This document shows positions 20,425-30,315 of a stretch of DNA of 33,195 bases, one piece after another. Below the pieces are notes generated by a model. The model saw nothing but the letters and a program-made list of their open reading frames with translations. It ran no database searches and was not told the origin of the DNA. The stretch covers positions 1 to 33,195 of the forward strand of contig NZ_JOHO01000065.1 of the NCBI RefSeq assembly GCF_000719705.1. The letters run 5' to 3'. Each line of letters begins with the position of its first letter. Position 1 is the first letter of the stretch. Both the position numbers and the translations under genes were made by a program. This DNA comes from Streptomyces sp. NRRL S-350 (GTDB lineage Bacteria; Actinomycetota; Actinomycetes; Streptomycetales; Streptomycetaceae).

Positions 20425-23391
20425 CTACATCTGGCGGCTGGCGAGCCGGGCGAACAGCCCGTCCCGGTCGGCGAGGAGTTCCTCGTACCGGCCCTGCTGG
20501 ACGACCCGCCCCTGGTCCATCACGATGATCCGGTCGGCCTCGGCGACCGTCGACAGCCGGTGGGCGATGACGACCCGGGTGGCGTTGAGCCGCCGGGTGG
20601 ATTCGGTGACCAGGCGTTGGGTCGGGTTGTCCAGCGCACTCGTCGCCTCGTCGAAGAAGACGATGCGGGGTCGGGAGACGAGCGCGCGGGCGATCATCAA
20701 GCGTTGCCGTTGGCCGCCGCTGAGGGTGCTGGTGCCTTCGGAGAGCACGGTGTTCATGCCCATGGGCAGGGCGGCGATGTCCTTGTCGATGCCGGCCATC
20801 TCGGCGGCCGCCCAGGCGTCGTCGAGGGTGTGGTTGGTGGAGCCGACGATGTTGGCCTTGATGTCGCCGGCGAGCAGGGCGCCGTGCTGGAGGACGACGC
20901 CGCACTGGCGGCGCACCGCGGAGACCTCCAGTTCGCCGAGGTCCTGGCCGTCGTACAGGACGGTGCCGGCCTCGGGCCGCTCGAAGCCGAGCAGGAGCCG
21001 TAGCACGGTGGACTTGCCGCTGCCGGAGGGCCCGACGACGGCGACGAACTCGCCGGGTTCGATGGTCAGGGTGACGTCCTGGAGGGCGGGCGGGCCGTCC
21101 TGGCCGTAGCGGAAGGTGACGTGGCTGAGGCCGAGGCGTCCGGAGAGGTCGCCGGGGTCGGCCTTGGTGTCGTCGACTTCGGGCTTCTCCTCGAGGATCG
21201 GCCGCAGTCGTTCCAGCATCGGTACGACGCCCATCGCGGTGACCGCCGCCGAGGTGAACTGCAGGCTGGAGGCGATCAGCAGGTTGAAGGCGGTGAAGAA
21301 GGAGAGGAAGACCGGGATCGGCACGCTGCCGTCGAGCGGGCCGGCGATCATCCCGAAGACGATGACCGAACAGACCAGCGGGAAGCCGGCGTTGAACGTC
21401 GTGACGGCGTTCTGCACCCGGCGCGAGGAGGCGGCGAGTCCGCGCCCCTTGCCGAACTCGGCGGCCCACACCCCGAACACCCGGTCCTCGGCTGCGGTGA
21501 CCCGCAATTTGGGGATGGCGGTGAGGAGTTGGAAGACGCGGGCGGACATGGTCTGCTCGTGGGCGTACAGCCGGCGCTGCCAGCGGACCTCGAACCGTCC
21601 GGCGGCGAGGGCGAAGCCGCCGCCGATCAGGACCAGGGCGGTGGCGAGGGCGGCCAGCCGCAGGTCGTAGAAGAAGACCAGCACCAGGTTGGCGAGCCCG
21701 GTGAGCAGCCCGAGGGTGGCGGTGGTCATCATCCCGGAGAGGGTTTCCTGGGCGGCGCTGACGCCCAGGACGGTGGTGCCGAGTTCGCCGGTGGAGTAGT
21801 CGGCGAAGAACGGTGCGGGCAGGGACAGCAGCCTCGTCCAGACGCCGACCTGCATCGCGGCGGTGGAGCGGCTCTCGATCCGCAGGACGGCGATGTTCTG
21901 GACGATGGACAGCGCGGCGACCGCCATCGCGGAGCCGATCACCACCAGGGCGCCCTCGGTGATCAGGTTGCGCTGGGCGTGCGCGACGAAGGTGCCCAGC
22001 ACCTGGCCGGTCATGACGGGGACGAGCAGGCCGATCAGGGCGACCAGCGTGGCCATGCCGGTGAACATCCACAGGTCGCGCCGGTTGTTGCGCAGGCCGA
22101 ACCTCAGCAGGCCGGCGACGCTCCGTACGGTCGCGGGCAGCGGCCGGTACAGCACGGTGGCCTTGTTCTGGAGTTCGGCGGCGAGCGTCGGGGTCAGCGG
22201 GGTGACCTTGCCGCCTTCGGCGAGGACGTAGCCTCCGCCGGAGCCGTCGCCGAGGGGGAGCAGGGCGACGGGGGCGCCGGCCTTGCGGTAGCCGACCATC
22301 GCGCCGAGGTCGTTGCGCCACCACCGGCCGTCCAGGCGGACGGAGCGGGTGCGTACGCCGGAGGCCAGTGCGATGGCCTGCAGCCGGTCGAGTCGGCGGT
22401 CGTGCCCGTTGCCGGTGACGGGGGCGGTGATGGTGTAGCCCTCGTGTCCGGCGACGAGGCGGGCGGCGGCGAGGGTGGGTTCGTCGCCGGTGGCGTCGCC
22501 GATCCGCAGTCGGGAGGCGGTGTCGCGCAGGACGGTCTCGAAGCCGCGGGCGGAGTCGGCGAGGGTGGCGGCGTCGCGTTCCCGGCGGGCGGTGATGAGT
22601 TCGGTCTCGCTGTCGCGGCGGGTTTCGATCCGGCGGTCGACGGTGTCGAGCAGCCGTCCGCAGTGGGTGGCGAGGCGTTCCCAGAGTCCGCCTTCGTCGA
22701 GCAGTCGGCGCGGTGGGACGGCGCGGACGGTGGCGGGGCCGGTGGCGACCAGCCAGTCCTTCTCGGTGAGGCAGAGTTCGGTGCCCGCGGCGAGTTCGCC
22801 GGCCGCGCCGCCGGGGGCTTCGACGGTGCCGTCCTCGATGCGCACCCACTGCAGGCCGTCGACGGAGCGCAGGGCCTGGCCGCGTTTGAGGGTGGTCGGC
22901 CCGGTGGGGTCGAGCGGGGTGAACTCGCGGGGCGGCAGGGTGTCGCGCAGGGCGCCGGCCAGTGCGGTGAGGCCGTGGGCGAGTCCGGTCAGGAACCGGT
23001 CGGCGGCCTGCTGTTGTTCGTTCTCGGGCAGGGCGCGGACGGCGGCGCCGGCGGCGGTGCCGCAGTCCCGGCCGCGGGCGGAGAGGCCTTCGACCCAGGC
23101 GGTGGGGAGGTGGGAGAGTTCGGCGCCGAGGACCGGTCGGGCGACGATGCCGCGCCGTGGTCCGGCGGCCGCGCCGGGCACCAGGGTGCCGGCCCCGATC
23201 CGGCAGAGGAAGTGCCAACGGCCTTGTGGTGCGCCGGAGTCGAGCTGTACGGCGAACAGGTCGACGGCGCCCGAGCGGACCAGGAGCATCCGCCCGGGGT
23301 CGTCCAGGACGAGGTAGCGGTCGGCCGACGGCTCGACCGGTTCGGCCGCGTCGGTGAAGAACGGTGGGAAGACTTCCGGTGCGAGTGTCAC
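20425..23391 (-). CDS. NHLM-type ABC exporter, second subunit (no C39 domain)
   Basis: This 988-residue protein has three parts. An N-terminal section of about 350 residues starts LAPEVFPPFFTDAAEPVEPS and includes a cyclic-nucleotide-binding-like beta region (TLKRGQALRSVDGLQWVRI). A six-helix ABC exporter domain follows (from about LWMFTGMATLVALIGLLVPV). Last is an ATPase domain with VGPSGSGKST, LSGGQRQR and FFDEATSALD. This matches the second fused permease/ATPase typical of NHLP peptide export systems. The GTG start overlaps the C39 exporter stop (GTGA). It lacks a peptidase Cys, so it probably pairs with the upstream C39 exporter as a heterodimer. Confidence 0.92.
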   Translation of the reverse strand: MTLAPEVFPPFFTDAAEPVEPSADRYLVLDDPGRMLLVRSGAVDLFAVQLDSGAPQGRWHFLCRIGAGTLVPGAAAGPRRGIVARPVLGAELSHLPTAWVEGLSARGRDCGTAAGAAVRALPENEQQQAADRFLTGLAHGLTALAGALRDTLPPREFTPLDPTGPTTLKRGQALRSVDGLQWVRIEDGTVEAPGGAAGELAAGTELCLTEKDWLVATGPATVRAVPPRRLLDEGGLWERLATHCGRLLDTVDRRIETRRDSETELITARRERDAATLADSARGFETVLRDTASRLRIGDATGDEPTLAAARLVAGHEGYTITAPVTGNGHDRRLDRLQAIALASGVRTRSVRLDGRWWRNDLGAMVGYRKAGAPVALLPLGDGSGGGYVLAEGGKVTPLTPTLAAELQNKATVLYRPLPATVRSVAGLLRFGLRNNRRDLWMFTGMATLVALIGLLVPVMTGQVLGTFVAHAQRNLITEGALVVIGSAMAVAALSIVQNIAVLRIESRSTAAMQVGVWTRLLSLPAPFFADYSTGELGTTVLGVSAAQETLSGMMTTATLGLLTGLANLVLVFFYDLRLAALATALVLIGGGFALAAGRFEVRWQRRLYAHEQTMSARVFQLLTAIPKLRVTAAEDRVFGVWAAEFGKGRGLAASSRRVQNAVTTFNAGFPLVCSVIVFGMIAGPLDGSVPIPVFLSFFTAFNLLIASSLQFTSAAVTAMGVVPMLERLRPILEEKPEVDDTKADPGDLSGRLGLSHVTFRYGQDGPPALQDVTLTIEPGEFVAVVGPSGSGKSTVLRLLLGFERPEAGTVLYDGQDLGELEVSAVRRQCGVVLQHGALLAGDIKANIVGSTNHTLDDAWAAAEMAGIDKDIAALPMGMNTVLSEGTSTLSGGQRQRLMIARALVSRPRIVFFDEATSALDNPTQRLVTESTRRLNATRVVIAHRLSTVAEADRIIVMDQGRVVQQGRYEELLADRDGLFARLASRQM

Positions 23392-25676
23392 AGCTCGTCC
23401 TCCTCCTCGCGGCGCGCGGACTCGATGAGCGCGGTGTAGTGGCCGCCCAGCGCCAGCAGCTCGTCGTGGGTGCCGCGTTCGACGATCTCGCCCTCGTGCA
23501 GCACGATGATCTCGTCGGCGTCGCGGACGGTGGAGAGCCGGTGGGCGATGATCAGGCAGGCGCAGCCGCGGCGGCGCAGGTTGTCCATGATCACCCGCTC
23601 GGTCTCCGGGTCGAGGGCGCTGGTGGCTTCGTCCAGCACCAGCAGGGTCGGTTCGGTGGCCAGTGCGCGGGCCAGTTCGAGGCGTTGGCGCTGGCCGCCG
23701 CTGAAGTTGCGGCCGCCCTCCAGGACGGGGCTGTGGATGCCGCCGGGCCTGGTCATGACGGTGTCGAAGACGGCGGCGTCGTGCAGCGCGGCGGTGACGG
23801 CCTCGTCGGGGACGTCGTCGTTCCACAGCGTGAGGTTGTCCCGGACGGTGCCTTCGAACAGGGAGATGTCCTGGTCGACGTAGGCCAGTGAGGAGGCCAG
23901 GACGGTCCGGGAGAGTTCCTCGCGCGGCCGCCCGTCGAGCAGGATCCGGCCCGACCACGGGGTGTAGAGGCCGGTGAGCAGCCGGCCGAGGGTGGACTTG
24001 CCGCTGCCGGAGCCGCCGACCACGGCGATCCGGCGGCCGGGCACCACGGTCAGGCTGAGGTCCTTGATGATGGGATCGGAGAGCGGGCTGTAGCCGAAGC
24101 GGACGTTCTCGAACTCCAGGCTGCCGTCCAGTTTGGGCCCGGCCGGCGGCTCCGGCCGGGCGAACGCGGCCGCCACCGGGTAGCGCTCGACGTCGTACAG
24201 CCGCTTGATGTCGGCGGTGACGTCCTGCAGTCGGCCGCCCAGGTTGGTGAGCTGGGTGACGGGGCGGCTGAGCGCGGCGAGCAGGGTCTGGAAGGAGACC
24301 AGGATGCCGACGCTCATCGCGCCGTCGACCACGCGCTGTCCGCCGACGAGCAGGATCAGGCCGCTGTTGAGTGCGGCGAGCATCGGCGGCACCACGGTGA
24401 GCACGGCGCTGGGGATGCCCAGTTTCTGCTTGGCGGTGACGACCTTGGCGAGGAATCCGGCCCAGCGGCTGAACGCGTCCGGTTCGGCGCCGGTGGCCTT
24501 GACCGTCTCGATCAGCGAGAGCGTGGTGAAGGTGGTCGCGGTGAGGTTGCCGCGGTCGGTGCGCAGCGCGGCGACGGCGTCGGTGCGGGAGCGGGCGACG
24601 GCCTGCAGCACGACGATGTTGAGCAGCGCCATGCCGACGCCGACGACGCCGAGCAGGATGTCGTAGCGGATCAGGACGGCCGCGTAGAACAGCACCAGGC
24701 CGAGGTTGATGACGGTCAGCGCGAGGTCGCGGGAGAGGATCTCGGCGACGACGTCGTTGCCGGACACCCGCTTGGCGACTTCGGCCGGGCGGCGCTGGAG
24801 GAAGAAGTCGACGGGCAGTCGCAGCAGGTGCCGGAAGAACCGGGCGGAGCTGACGAGGCCCATCCGGATCTCGATCCGCAGCAGGTAGTGCCGTTGGACG
24901 GAGGTCAGCACGAAGACGACGGCGGCGGTGGCGGTCATGGCGGCCAGCAGCGGGAGGAGGTAGCCGCTCCCGCTGCCGGCCAGGACCCGGTCGATGAACA
25001 CCCGGGTGTACGCGGGGATCGCGATGCCGGGGAGCACCAGCAGCAGGCTGGCCAGCAGGACCAGCGGCATCGCGCGTCCGGTGGGCAGCCGGCGTTCCAG
25101 CAGGGCGCGGGTGACGCCGCCCCGGTCGCCGCCGGGTTCGAAGCCGGGGCCCTTCTCGAAGGCGAGCACGATGCCGGTGAAGCCGGAGTCGAACTCGTCC
25201 CACTCCATCAGGCGCGGGCCGCTGGCCGGGTCGTTGACCGCGACGACGGTGCGCCCGTACCGGGTGCGGACGCCTTCGACCACCATGAAGTGCTGGAAGG
25301 CCCAGAAGATGATCACCGGGCCGTCGAGGTCGCGGAGCTTCTCGGCCTCGGTCTGGTAGCCGCGGGCCGTCAGCCCGTACGTGCGGGCGGCGTTGAGCAG
25401 GGTGGAGGCGCGGGCGCCGTCGCGGGAGACGCCGCAGACGCCGCGCAGGTCCTCCAGCGGCACCCAGCGGCCGTGGTGGGCGAGGATCATGGCGAGGCTG
25501 GCGGCGCCGCACTCCACCGACTCCATCTGCAGGACGGTCGGTACGGCGTGGCGCCAGCGCCGCGGCGCGGTCGCCCGGGTGGGGCGGCCGGCGCGCTTCT
25601 TCTTCCGCCGGCGGGTCTTTCCGGGCTCGGGGTCCGCGGTGGTGGTCCGGGCGGCCTCCGGGATCGTGGCTGTCAT
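23388..25676 (-). CDS. NHLM-type peptidase-containing ABC exporter (C39)
   Basis: This 762-residue protein starts with a basic stretch (TRRRKKKRAGRP) and a C39 peptidase domain. The catalytic Cys56 is in MESVECGAASLAMIL, His129 in FWAFQHFMVVEG and Asp149 in AVNDPASG. Transmembrane helices (LVLLASLLLVLPGIAIP and others) and an ATPase domain follow, with VGGSGSGKST, FSGGQRQR and VLDEATSALD. C39 domains cut leaders after double glycine, which matches the Gly110-Gly111 end of the precursor leader. ATG 25676 is chosen because GGGGGG precedes it 11 bases after the adaptor gene. A longer open frame upstream overlaps that gene and is not used. Confidence 0.94.
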   Translation of the reverse strand: MTATIPEAARTTTADPEPGKTRRRKKKRAGRPTRATAPRRWRHAVPTVLQMESVECGAASLAMILAHHGRWVPLEDLRGVCGVSRDGARASTLLNAARTYGLTARGYQTEAEKLRDLDGPVIIFWAFQHFMVVEGVRTRYGRTVVAVNDPASGPRLMEWDEFDSGFTGIVLAFEKGPGFEPGGDRGGVTRALLERRLPTGRAMPLVLLASLLLVLPGIAIPAYTRVFIDRVLAGSGSGYLLPLLAAMTATAAVVFVLTSVQRHYLLRIEIRMGLVSSARFFRHLLRLPVDFFLQRRPAEVAKRVSGNDVVAEILSRDLALTVINLGLVLFYAAVLIRYDILLGVVGVGMALLNIVVLQAVARSRTDAVAALRTDRGNLTATTFTTLSLIETVKATGAEPDAFSRWAGFLAKVVTAKQKLGIPSAVLTVVPPMLAALNSGLILLVGGQRVVDGAMSVGILVSFQTLLAALSRPVTQLTNLGGRLQDVTADIKRLYDVERYPVAAAFARPEPPAGPKLDGSLEFENVRFGYSPLSDPIIKDLSLTVVPGRRIAVVGGSGSGKSTLGRLLTGLYTPWSGRILLDGRPREELSRTVLASSLAYVDQDISLFEGTVRDNLTLWNDDVPDEAVTAALHDAAVFDTVMTRPGGIHSPVLEGGRNFSGGQRQRLELARALATEPTLLVLDEATSALDPETERVIMDNLRRRGCACLIIAHRLSTVRDADEIIVLHEGEIVERGTHDELLALGGHYTALIESARREEEDEL

Positions 25677-25687
25677 CGGAGCCCCCC

Positions 25688-26500
25688 TCAGCGGCCGAGG
25701 ATCAGGTTGAACGGGGTCTGCTTGCCCACGTTGATGGTGGCGGTGACGGCGACCTGGGTGCCGAGCCGGTTCGGCGGCCCGCTCTGCGAGGTCCAGGCGT
25801 AGCCGGTCGGGGTGTCCGGGTCGGGGGTGAGGTCGACGACGACCAGTCGGGGCGCGTCCTTGCCGAGGAAGCGCTGCGCGGCGAGGTCGCCGCCGACCAG
25901 GCCGGAGAGCGCCTCCCGGGTCAGCGGGTACGGGCTGACGGAGCCGACGGTGCCGCGCAGCAGGCCGAAGGCGCCGGCGGGGGTGGTGGAGACGTTGAGG
26001 TCCACCTGGTCGCCGGGTTCCAGTCCGACGGTGCGGGCCGCGGGTACGAAGACCATCGCGACCATGCGGTCCTGCGGGCCGTCGGCGCGTTCGACGGAGG
26101 CGACCGGGGAGCCCGGGGAGACGACCTGCCCGTCGGTGACGGACAGGCCGACCACCCGCCCGCCGAACGGGCTGGTGATCTCCCGGCTGTGGCCCTCGGT
26201 GTCCTCCACCCGGGCCACCGACTGCCCCTGCCGCACCTGGTCGGACGGCTGGGCCAGGACGGAGCGGACCATCCCGCCGAACGGGCTCTGGATCATCGCG
26301 GTGCCGCGCGGGCTGGTCAGCAGCCCGGGGGCGTCGACGGTGATCGGGATCCGCCCGGCGAAGGTCCACAGCAGCGCCGCCGCCATGGTGATCATCACGA
26401 CGAACAGGGCGATCCAGCCCCGCGGCGCGGCGAGCAGCGTGGGCGAGTCCAGCTCGTCCGGCTCGCGCATCCGCTGCAGCGCCTTGAAACGGAACTTCAT
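25688..26500 (-). CDS. HlyD-family adaptor of the NHLM exporter
   Basis: This 270-residue membrane-fusion protein has a cytoplasmic N-terminal tail and one helix (GWIALFVVMITMAAALLWTFAG). The extracytoplasmic part carries two biotinyl-lipoyl-like halves (PFGGMVRSVLAQPSDQVRQG and PFGGRVVGLSVTDGQVVSPG), then a beta-barrel region. This is the short HlyD type found with NHLP peptide clusters; the usual long coiled-coil hairpin is absent, as expected in Gram-positive bacteria. The ATG overlaps the dehydrogenase stop (ATGA). It should link the two ABC subunits into one export complex. Confidence 0.92.
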   Translation of the reverse strand: MKFRFKALQRMREPDELDSPTLLAAPRGWIALFVVMITMAAALLWTFAGRIPITVDAPGLLTSPRGTAMIQSPFGGMVRSVLAQPSDQVRQGQSVARVEDTEGHSREITSPFGGRVVGLSVTDGQVVSPGSPVASVERADGPQDRMVAMVFVPAARTVGLEPGDQVDLNVSTTPAGAFGLLRGTVGSVSPYPLTREALSGLVGGDLAAQRFLGKDAPRLVVVDLTPDPDTPTGYAWTSQSGPPNRLGTQVAVTATINVGKQTPFNLILGR

Positions 26501-28005
26501 CTTCTGGCTTCTCTCCGTGGGACGCCGACGTCCTGGCGCAGCGTCGGGGGCCGGCTGCCGATCACGAGCTCACCGACGGTGCCCTCGGTGAAGTAGTCGA
26601 TGCCGCTGGCCGCGGCGAAGTCGGCGGCGTCGCCCCCGCCGAGGCCGCAGACCGCGAGGTCCATCGCGGTGCCGACCAGGTAGAGGGTCTGGTAGAGCGC
26701 GCCGACGTGCTTGAGGATCAGCGGGTAGGCGACCGTCTCGTACTTCCACATCACCCGGCCGAAGCGCGCGGTGACCAGCAGCACCACCTGCGGGTCGGTC
26801 TTCATCAGGCAGGACTCGCGGGCGCCCGAGACGAGTTGGGCGGTCGCCGGGGACGGCTCGCTGACCAGCTCCAGCTCGTGCCGGTCGGTCGCGTAGTGCC
26901 ACAGGCCGGGCCTGAGGCCGGCGCAGGAGGTCACCAGCGGGTACACCTCCAGCTCGTGCACCGCGCCGCCGCTCGGGTACGGCCGGTCGGCCAGCTCCTG
27001 GCCGTCTCCGCCGGTGAAGGTCTGGCGCCGGCGCATGCTGCGCCAGAGCAGTTCGCCGAGCCGTTCGACGGTGATCGGCGCCTGTTCGTCGTGGTCGCGC
27101 ACCGAGCGGCGCTGTTCCAGCACCTCGGTGAACGGCCGGTCGGTGCGGGCGAGTTCGTCCGGGTCGGGGACGGGCAGGGCGACCTTCTCGCCGGGGAACG
27201 GCGCGGGCGAGGCGGGCTCGGGGGCGAAGCGGTCGCCGAAGCGGTAGGTGCCGCCGTACCCGGCGACCGTGGTGGGGCGGCGGGTGCGGGAGTGGAAGGC
27301 GAGGTCGGCGGCCTGCCACTGGGCGAACCGCTGTTCCTCGGCCTCCGGCTCGGCGCCGGGGGCGCCGTACGCCAGCAGGCCGGCCGCGGCGAACAGCCGC
27401 AGGGTCTGCCGGACGGCGTCCAGCGGCAGGCCGCCGGGCAGCTGGGCGAGGGCGGCGGGGCTGGTCCAGCCGGCCAGTGCGGCCAGCAGTCCGGCGGCCC
27501 GGGCGGTGAGCTGGACGGCCAGCGGGCTGCCCGGGCCGCGGACCAGCAGGGCGCCGTCCTCGACGGAGGCGGAGGCGAAGCGGGACAGCTTCACCTGCCC
27601 GGTCGGGTCGGGGGTGGGGCCCGGTTCGGCGGCGCCCCGGCCGACCGGCCGCAGCCGGGCGAGCGGTTCGTCCGAGGTGTCGGTCACCAGGTGGACGGAG
27701 TGCTGCAGCAGCCCGGCGGTGCCGAGCCGGCGGCGGGTCAGCTGCCAGCGCAGCAGTCCGGCGTCGCCGTCCCGCGCCGCGACCAGGGCGGCCAGTTCCT
27801 CCTCGGTGTGCTCCCCGGCGGCGAGGGCGGTCACGGCCTCCCGGGCGCCGGGCGCGAGGTCGTTCAGGTTCAGCGCGCCGACGGGCGCGGTCAGCCGGAC
27901 GGCGCGCGGGCCGAGCGGTGCGAGCGCGCCGTCGGGGCGCAGCCGCAGCCGGCGCACCGTTCGGGCGGTCGCGGGCAGGTGGATCCCGTCAAGGGAGGTG
28001 GTCAT
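26497..28005 (-). CDS. SagB-type azoline dehydrogenase
   Basis: This 502-residue protein has an FMN-dependent nitroreductase-fold domain in its C-terminal 210 residues. Landmarks are QRRSVRDH (298-305), ITVERLGELLWRSMRRRQTF, the PSGGAVHELEVYPLV segment and the C-terminal MDLAVCGLGGGD. The N-terminal 280 residues are the long extension seen in SagB proteins of azole-peptide clusters. Such enzymes oxidise thiazolines and oxazolines to thiazoles and oxazoles. It begins 20 bases after the cyclodehydratase stop and overlaps the adaptor gene. The products should therefore be full azoles rather than azolines. Confidence 0.92.
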   Translation of the reverse strand: MTTSLDGIHLPATARTVRRLRLRPDGALAPLGPRAVRLTAPVGALNLNDLAPGAREAVTALAAGEHTEEELAALVAARDGDAGLLRWQLTRRRLGTAGLLQHSVHLVTDTSDEPLARLRPVGRGAAEPGPTPDPTGQVKLSRFASASVEDGALLVRGPGSPLAVQLTARAAGLLAALAGWTSPAALAQLPGGLPLDAVRQTLRLFAAAGLLAYGAPGAEPEAEEQRFAQWQAADLAFHSRTRRPTTVAGYGGTYRFGDRFAPEPASPAPFPGEKVALPVPDPDELARTDRPFTEVLEQRRSVRDHDEQAPITVERLGELLWRSMRRRQTFTGGDGQELADRPYPSGGAVHELEVYPLVTSCAGLRPGLWHYATDRHELELVSEPSPATAQLVSGARESCLMKTDPQVVLLVTARFGRVMWKYETVAYPLILKHVGALYQTLYLVGTAMDLAVCGLGGGDAADFAAASGIDYFTEGTVGELVIGSRPPTLRQDVGVPRREARR

Positions 28006-28025
28006 GGTGTCAGCACCCGGCCGTT

Positions 28026-30302
28026 CTAGAAGAAGACGTTCTTCGGGTTGAGCTGCTCCTCGGTGTGCGGAGCGGCGAGCCGGCCCTGGCGCACCGGGAC
28101 GTCGTACAGCCGGCCGGGGGCGAGGCGGCGCCAGAAGTGGCGCATCCCGGGGGCGATCACCTTGACGACGCTGAGGTCGAGGTCGGGGCGGCTCTGGTCG
28201 AGCACGATCACCTCGACGCCGGCCTTGGCGGCGCGCCCGACGCAGTCCCGGACGTGGTCGGCCAGGTCGTCACCGACGAGCGGGGCGAAGTCGGCGAGGG
28301 TGCTGGCGGCGCGGTCGCGGGCGGGCAGCAGCCAGGGCTCGTCGGCGACGGTCGCGGTCCTGCACCATTCCAGGGTTTCCAGGTCGTCGGTGCGGTAGAG
28401 GGTGTTGCCGTCCTCGTCGCGGCGGTCGACGAACGGGAGGAACTGGTTGACCTCGGTGAGTGCGCGGATCGCGGCGATCCGCGGGTCCGGGTGGGCGCCG
28501 AAGCCGACCATGATGTCCTCGACGGCGTGCTTGCGCCGGGAGATCGCGGCGAACACCGGCACGCCGAGGTCGGAGGTGATGTCGAGGACCCACAGCTCGC
28601 GGTCGACCGAGGCGTAGAAGGCCCGCATGGTGTCGACGTACGGGTCGTTCAGCGAGTCGAGGTCGAACTCGGGCTGGGCGAGCCGGTTGTACCACCACAG
28701 GGCGACGGCGTCGCGTTCGACGACCTCGCAGAAGCCCTGCAGGATCGCCTCCTCCAGGGTGTTGCCGCTGGCGCAGCCGTTGGAGTCGCCGACGCAGTAG
28801 AAGTGCTGCTGCAGGTCGGGGTGGCCGTACCAGGCGTAGCCGGAGGGGATGAGCCGCTCGGCGTCGTGGGTGAGCGACCAGGCGCGGGTCCAGTCCAGTT
28901 CGACGTCGGTGGGGAACGGGTCGGGCACCAGGTGCAGCCGGTGGTTGGGGTCGGCGTTCCAGGCGGCGCGGTCGGCGAACTGGGCCTCGGAGAACTGCAG
29001 CAGGGCGTCCATGTGGACGGCGACGGCGGGGTCGAGGTCGCGGTAGGCGGCGCGCACCACCGGCTCCTCGCCGCGCCAGACCGCCGAGTAGCGCTCGATG
29101 GCCTCGCAGATCGCGCTGACCTTGGCCTGGATCTCGGAGCGGCCCTTGCCGCCGCTCTGGCCGCGCATGTTGCGGCGCAGCAGGTCCATGTTGTCGTTGA
29201 CCATGGCGAAGTTGTGGCCGGCGGTGAAGCTGAAGGTGATGCCGTTGCCGGTCTCCTCGTGCGCGCCGAGCCGGGTGATCGCGCCCAGGTGCGGGCTGAT
29301 GTGGTGCTTCAGCCGGTCGTAGGTGAACTGCGGGGCCTGCACCCGGTAGCCGCCGTCGGTGGTGTGCCGGGCGGGGCTGGACTGCAGGACGACCTTGGGG
29401 CTGCGTTCGGTGAGCAGGGCGGGGTCGCCGCAGCTCGGGCACTGGGGCTGGCGGACCAGCGTGTGCTCGGTGGTCTGCAGGGTGTTGAGGTCGAGGCTGA
29501 CCATGGTGCCGGAGAGCGCGGAGCAGCACTCGTCGGCCAGGATGCGGGCGGTCTCGGTGGCGAGCAGCTGGGCGGCCATCGCCGGACCGGCCGGGATCGC
29601 GGCGCGCAGCGGGTGGAGCGGCACGGTCTCGCCGCGCTTGCCGGCCAGGTAGCGCTCGACCTGGCGGTTGCCGCTGATCCGCTGGGCGAGGCAGGCCCAG
29701 CAGCCGGTCTCGCCGGGGCGCAGCAGCGGGCCGAGCCACGGCGAGGTGCCGGTGGGCTTGGCGAGCAGCCAGGGGCGGCCGTCGGCGAGGCGGGCGGTGT
29801 TCAGCCGTTCCAGCGCCGGGTCCAGGTAGTCGTCGGTCAGCGCGGTCACCAGGGTGCCGGGGCCGCCGGTGACGGCCTCGTCCTCGGTGGCGGCGCGGGC
29901 CCGCAGGCCGGTCGCGGTCAGCGCGTCCACCAGGGGCGCGGCGTCGGCGGAGCCGAGGGCCAGCACCAGCAGTTCGGTGGCCTGTGCGGCCTCCAGTGCG
30001 ACGGCCGGGTCGACGCCCTGGGCGTCCCAGTACGCGAGCACGTGGTCGGGCAGGTCGGGCCGGCCCTCGGCGAGGTGCCCGGCCGCCTCGTAGCGGCGCA
30101 GGGCGGTCAGCGCCTGGCCGAGGGGCACGGTGCCGCCGAGTTCCTGGAGGATCTCGGCGACGGTGCGCCGCCCGTCCAGGTGGGGCAGGAGGCGCACCGC
30201 GGCGGCCCCCGGGACGAGGTAGTCCTGCCCCTCTCCGAGCAGGAAGACCTTGTCGCCCACCGTCTCGGTGATGAAATGGGCCTTGAGCCGCGGACGCTCC
30301 AT
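28026..30302 (-). CDS. Fused TOMM cyclodehydratase (leader-binding/E1-like domain plus YcaO)
   Basis: This 758-residue enzyme should activate the core backbone amides with ATP and cyclise Cys (or Ser/Thr) to azolines. Residues 1-80 look like a PqqD-type winged-helix leader-recognition element (LLPHLDGRRTVAEILQEL). Residues about 100-300 are the cyclodehydratase (C) domain, with a zinc site at Cys201/Cys204 and Cys288/Cys291. Residues about 310-758 are YcaO, with the ATP/metal helices GKGRSEIQAKVSAICEAIER (385-404) and the NGCASGNTLEEAI and FCEVVERDAVALWW segments. It ends NPKNVFF rather than in a Pro-x-Pro-x-Pro tail. It is the first gene of its operon and divergent from the LAL regulator. 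Confidence 0.95.
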   Translation of the reverse strand: MERPRLKAHFITETVGDKVFLLGEGQDYLVPGAAAVRLLPHLDGRRTVAEILQELGGTVPLGQALTALRRYEAAGHLAEGRPDLPDHVLAYWDAQGVDPAVALEAAQATELLVLALGSADAAPLVDALTATGLRARAATEDEAVTGGPGTLVTALTDDYLDPALERLNTARLADGRPWLLAKPTGTSPWLGPLLRPGETGCWACLAQRISGNRQVERYLAGKRGETVPLHPLRAAIPAGPAMAAQLLATETARILADECCSALSGTMVSLDLNTLQTTEHTLVRQPQCPSCGDPALLTERSPKVVLQSSPARHTTDGGYRVQAPQFTYDRLKHHISPHLGAITRLGAHEETGNGITFSFTAGHNFAMVNDNMDLLRRNMRGQSGGKGRSEIQAKVSAICEAIERYSAVWRGEEPVVRAAYRDLDPAVAVHMDALLQFSEAQFADRAAWNADPNHRLHLVPDPFPTDVELDWTRAWSLTHDAERLIPSGYAWYGHPDLQQHFYCVGDSNGCASGNTLEEAILQGFCEVVERDAVALWWYNRLAQPEFDLDSLNDPYVDTMRAFYASVDRELWVLDITSDLGVPVFAAISRRKHAVEDIMVGFGAHPDPRIAAIRALTEVNQFLPFVDRRDEDGNTLYRTDDLETLEWCRTATVADEPWLLPARDRAASTLADFAPLVGDDLADHVRDCVGRAAKAGVEVIVLDQSRPDLDLSVVKVIAPGMRHFWRRLAPGRLYDVPVRQGRLAAPHTEEQLNPKNVFF

Positions 30303-30315
30303 AAGTCATCCCCCT

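Noticed and set aside
20425..25512. 1695-residue frame covering both ABC exporter genes
   Set aside because: Its first 700 residues are an out-of-frame shadow of the C39 exporter. The true gene starts at GTG 23391.
25677..26369. Long N-terminal extension of the C39 exporter
   Set aside because: It overlaps the adaptor gene in another frame. ATG 25676 has a ribosome site and precedes the C39 domain correctly.
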